Positions 24,173-24,502 of a stretch of DNA of 24,502 nucleotides are shown piece by piece (position 1 is the first letter of the stretch; each line of letters opens with the position of its first letter). A model generated the notes under the pieces. It had not been told where the DNA came from. It was given only the letters and a program-made list of their open reading frames with translations, and made no database searches. The position numbers and the translations under genes were made by a program. Location of the stretch: contig JAABPS010000001.1 of assembly GCA_011391835.1 (NCBI GenBank), positions 1 to 24,502 on the forward strand, in the 5' to 3' direction. Source of the DNA: Desulfobacteraceae bacterium. Its GTDB lineage: Bacteria; Desulfobacterota; Desulfobacteria; Desulfobacterales; JAABPS01.

Positions 24173-24502
24173 ATGCCTTACAAATATATTACCGTTGAAA
24201 AAAGGGATCATATAGCTGTCGTTACACTAAATCGCCCTGAAAAGCTTAACGCACTGAGTATTGATCTGATGAAAGAGATTGAAAGGGTTACGGAGGAGTT
24301 TCAGGAGGATGTTGAAACGCGGGTGGTTATTTTCAGAGGTGCGGGTAAACATTTCAGCGCAGGCATTGATTTGACAAATATCGAGCAACAACCCAAAACC
24401 AAACTGGGGATTCAACGGTTTATCAATATCGGACCCCGCATGATTCGAAAACTTTTTGAGATGAATCAGATCACAATTGCCGCCATCCATGGCTCTGCCG
24501 TC
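24173..24502 (+). CDS. Enoyl-CoA hydratase/isomerase family protein (partial, 5' end)
   Basis: The first 110 codons of a crotonase-fold enzyme run off the end of the window. The opening YITVEKRDHIAVVTLNRPEK followed by LNALS is the classical crotonase start. GKHFSAGIDL is the first oxyanion-hole block, and AAIHGSAV begins the second, whose usual Gly-Gly-Gly lies beyond the window. Such enzymes hydrate enoyl-CoA or isomerise, dehydrate or cleave other acyl-CoAs; the exact reaction needs the C-terminal half. AAGGA lies about seven bases before the ATG. It could serve beta-oxidation together with the acyl-CoA synthetase at 1918-3432, but the two are not in one operon. Confidence 0.88.
   Translation, partial: MPYKYITVEKRDHIAVVTLNRPEKLNALSIDLMKEIERVTEEFQEDVETRVVIFRGAGKHFSAGIDLTNIEQQPKTKLGIQRFINIGPRMIRKLFEMNQITIAAIHGSAV

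Overview
This looks like a chromosomal segment of a Gram-negative bacterium of about 40-50% G+C. It encodes a heptose-bisphosphate phosphatase, an RlpA lipoprotein, L-aspartate oxidase, an EF-P lysyltransferase and an hsp20-lon pair. The overall gene style suggests a sulfate-reducing deltaproteobacterium of the Desulfobacterales type. That placement is an inference from gene content; no rRNA or other taxonomic marker is present.

Layout. 1-153: the 3' end of an unidentified + strand gene. 187-1775: a tight, A/T-rich two-gene unit, a TcmP-family protein followed by a DUF5131 (phage Gp37/Gp68-like) three-Cys protein. This is the clearest accessory cassette and the best candidate for an incompletely described system. 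1918-5469: an acyl-CoA synthetase (- strand), an amidase N-terminal remnant, and a MATE efflux pump (+). 5489-6493: an orphan ParA-type ATPase on the - strand with its own intrinsic terminator and a good promoter. 6591-6785: a decayed RHS/YD-repeat fragment. 6862-8835: a J-domain protein with an N-terminal zinc finger, then an MFS transporter (both -).

9007-15395: a compact + strand run, hsp20-lon-rlpA-gmhB-recD2, with gaps of 45, 15, 2 and 15 bases. It is probably one transcription unit joining protein quality control, septal wall processing, LPS heptose synthesis and a RecD2 helicase. It meets a convergent DUF1178 gene. 16091-18719: nadB and a TauE/SafE permease (+). 18729-22755: a - strand run of a hydantoinase/oxoprolinase-type protein, an HDAC-fold protein with a C-terminal zinc ribbon, and EpmA. 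22942-24502: a DUF486 membrane protein (-), a small two-helix membrane protein resembling DUF6868 (+), a gap with a decayed-looking open frame, and the first 110 codons of an enoyl-CoA hydratase that runs off the window.

Most of the window is ordinary housekeeping and metabolic sequence. The accessory signals are the tcmP-DUF5131 pair, the amidase and RHS remnants, and the orphan ParA. No rRNA, tRNA, CRISPR array, integrase or transposase was found.
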